Assembly: GCA_934444695.1 (NCBI GenBank)
Contig: CAKSDF010000115.1
Location: 1 to 6,190 of the forward strand
Reading direction: 5' to 3'
Source of the DNA: an uncultured Eubacteriales bacterium
GTDB taxonomy: Bacteria; Bacillota; Clostridia; Oscillospirales; Acutalibacteraceae
DNA: 6,190 nt
Below are positions 5,780 through 6,190 of the stretch, in pieces. Both the position numbers and the translations under genes were made by a program. The notes beneath the pieces were generated by a model, which was given only the letters and a program-made list of their open reading frames with translations, searched no databases and had not been told where the DNA came from. The first letter of the stretch is position 1; each line of letters starts with the position of its first letter.

Positions 5780-6190
5780 ATGGATACAGTTTATTCGATA
5801 GTGGCCGTGGCTCTCGGCTTTCTGATCACCGCCCTTTTGGGACTTATTATCGTTCCGTTCCTTCACAAGCTTAAATTCGGTCAGACCATTCTTGACATCG
5901 GTCCCAACTGGCACAAGTCAAAGCAGGGCACACCTACAATGGGGGGAATAATGTTTATAATCGGCATTATTTTTTCCATTATCGTGACCACGCTGCTCGC
6001 CATCGGAATAAAAGGGGACAGCGGATTTTACGCACAGCTGACATCCACCACCCCTCAGCACCGCATCTTTGTTATAAGAGCGGGAGCGGGAGCGGTTATG
6101 GCGCTGTCTTTCGGACTCATCGGATTCATAGATGATTATATCAAGGTTGTTAAAAAAAGAAATCTCGGCCTTACCGCAAAGCAAAAAACC
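5780..6190 (+). CDS. mraY: Phospho-N-acetylmuramoyl-pentapeptide transferase MraY (5' part)
   Basis: The gene runs off the right edge; 137 residues are visible of a family usually about 320-360 long. MraY is a multi-pass membrane enzyme that transfers phospho-MurNAc-pentapeptide from UDP to undecaprenyl phosphate, making lipid I. The visible part has a first membrane segment (about 6-28), the conserved cytoplasmic motif GTPTMGG (50-56), a second membrane segment (about 57-75), a loop, a third segment (about 98-117) and the catalytic acidic pair in DDYIKVVKKRNLGLTAKQK (D118, D119). The start at 5780 gives MDTVYS; the ATG at 5774 would add two residues. It follows murE by ten bases, so the two are translationally close and share a transcript. 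The product uses the MurE pathway's end product after MurF acts. Confidence 0.96.
   Translation, partial: MDTVYSIVAVALGFLITALLGLIIVPFLHKLKFGQTILDIGPNWHKSKQGTPTMGGIMFIIGIIFSIIVTTLLAIGIKGDSGFYAQLTSTTPQHRIFVIRAGAGAVMALSFGLIGFIDDYIKVVKKRNLGLTAKQKT

Overview
The window is a stretch of the bacterial division and cell wall (dcw) cluster. All genes are on the + strand, in the order mraZ (3' part only), rsmH/mraW, an ftsL-like gene, a class B penicillin-binding protein (PBP) with two PASTA domains, murE, and mraY (5' part only). I see no insertion sequence, phage gene, CRISPR array, tRNA or rRNA gene.

Organism: the gene order, the strong AAGGAG-type ribosome sites, the GTG and TTG starts, the short FtsL/DivIC-type protein and the PASTA-bearing PBP all point to a low- to mid-GC Gram-positive bacterium, most likely of class Clostridia. 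This is inference. MurE carries the DNPR motif that goes with meso-diaminopimelate, so the wall is probably of the mDAP type. The PBP has a cysteine pair with the spacing of the redox-switched pair in Bacillus subtilis SpoVD, which hints at a spore former or its descendant.

Layout: 2-250 is the end of mraZ; its stop codon runs into the rsmH ribosome site. rsmH (262-1188) is followed by a 138-base gap rich in small inverted repeats. The ftsL-like gene (1327-1782) starts with GTG. A 297-base non-coding gap follows, with a good sigma-A-like promoter (1969-1997) and a GC-rich hairpin with a U-rich tail (2024-2063) just ahead of the PBP gene (2080-4317, TTG start). murE (4339-5769) and mraY (from 5780) follow at 21 and 10 bases, so PBP, murE and mraY look like one transcription unit fed at least partly by the internal promoter.

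How the genes work together: MraZ is the cluster's transcription regulator and RsmH methylates 16S rRNA. The FtsL-like protein and the PBP belong to the septal (or spore cortex) peptidoglycan machine. MurE adds the third residue of the stem peptide, and MraY moves the finished UDP-MurNAc-pentapeptide to the lipid carrier. Most of the window is conserved core; the points worth a second look are the regulation in front of the PBP gene and the cysteines of the PBP. I found no clearly new system here.
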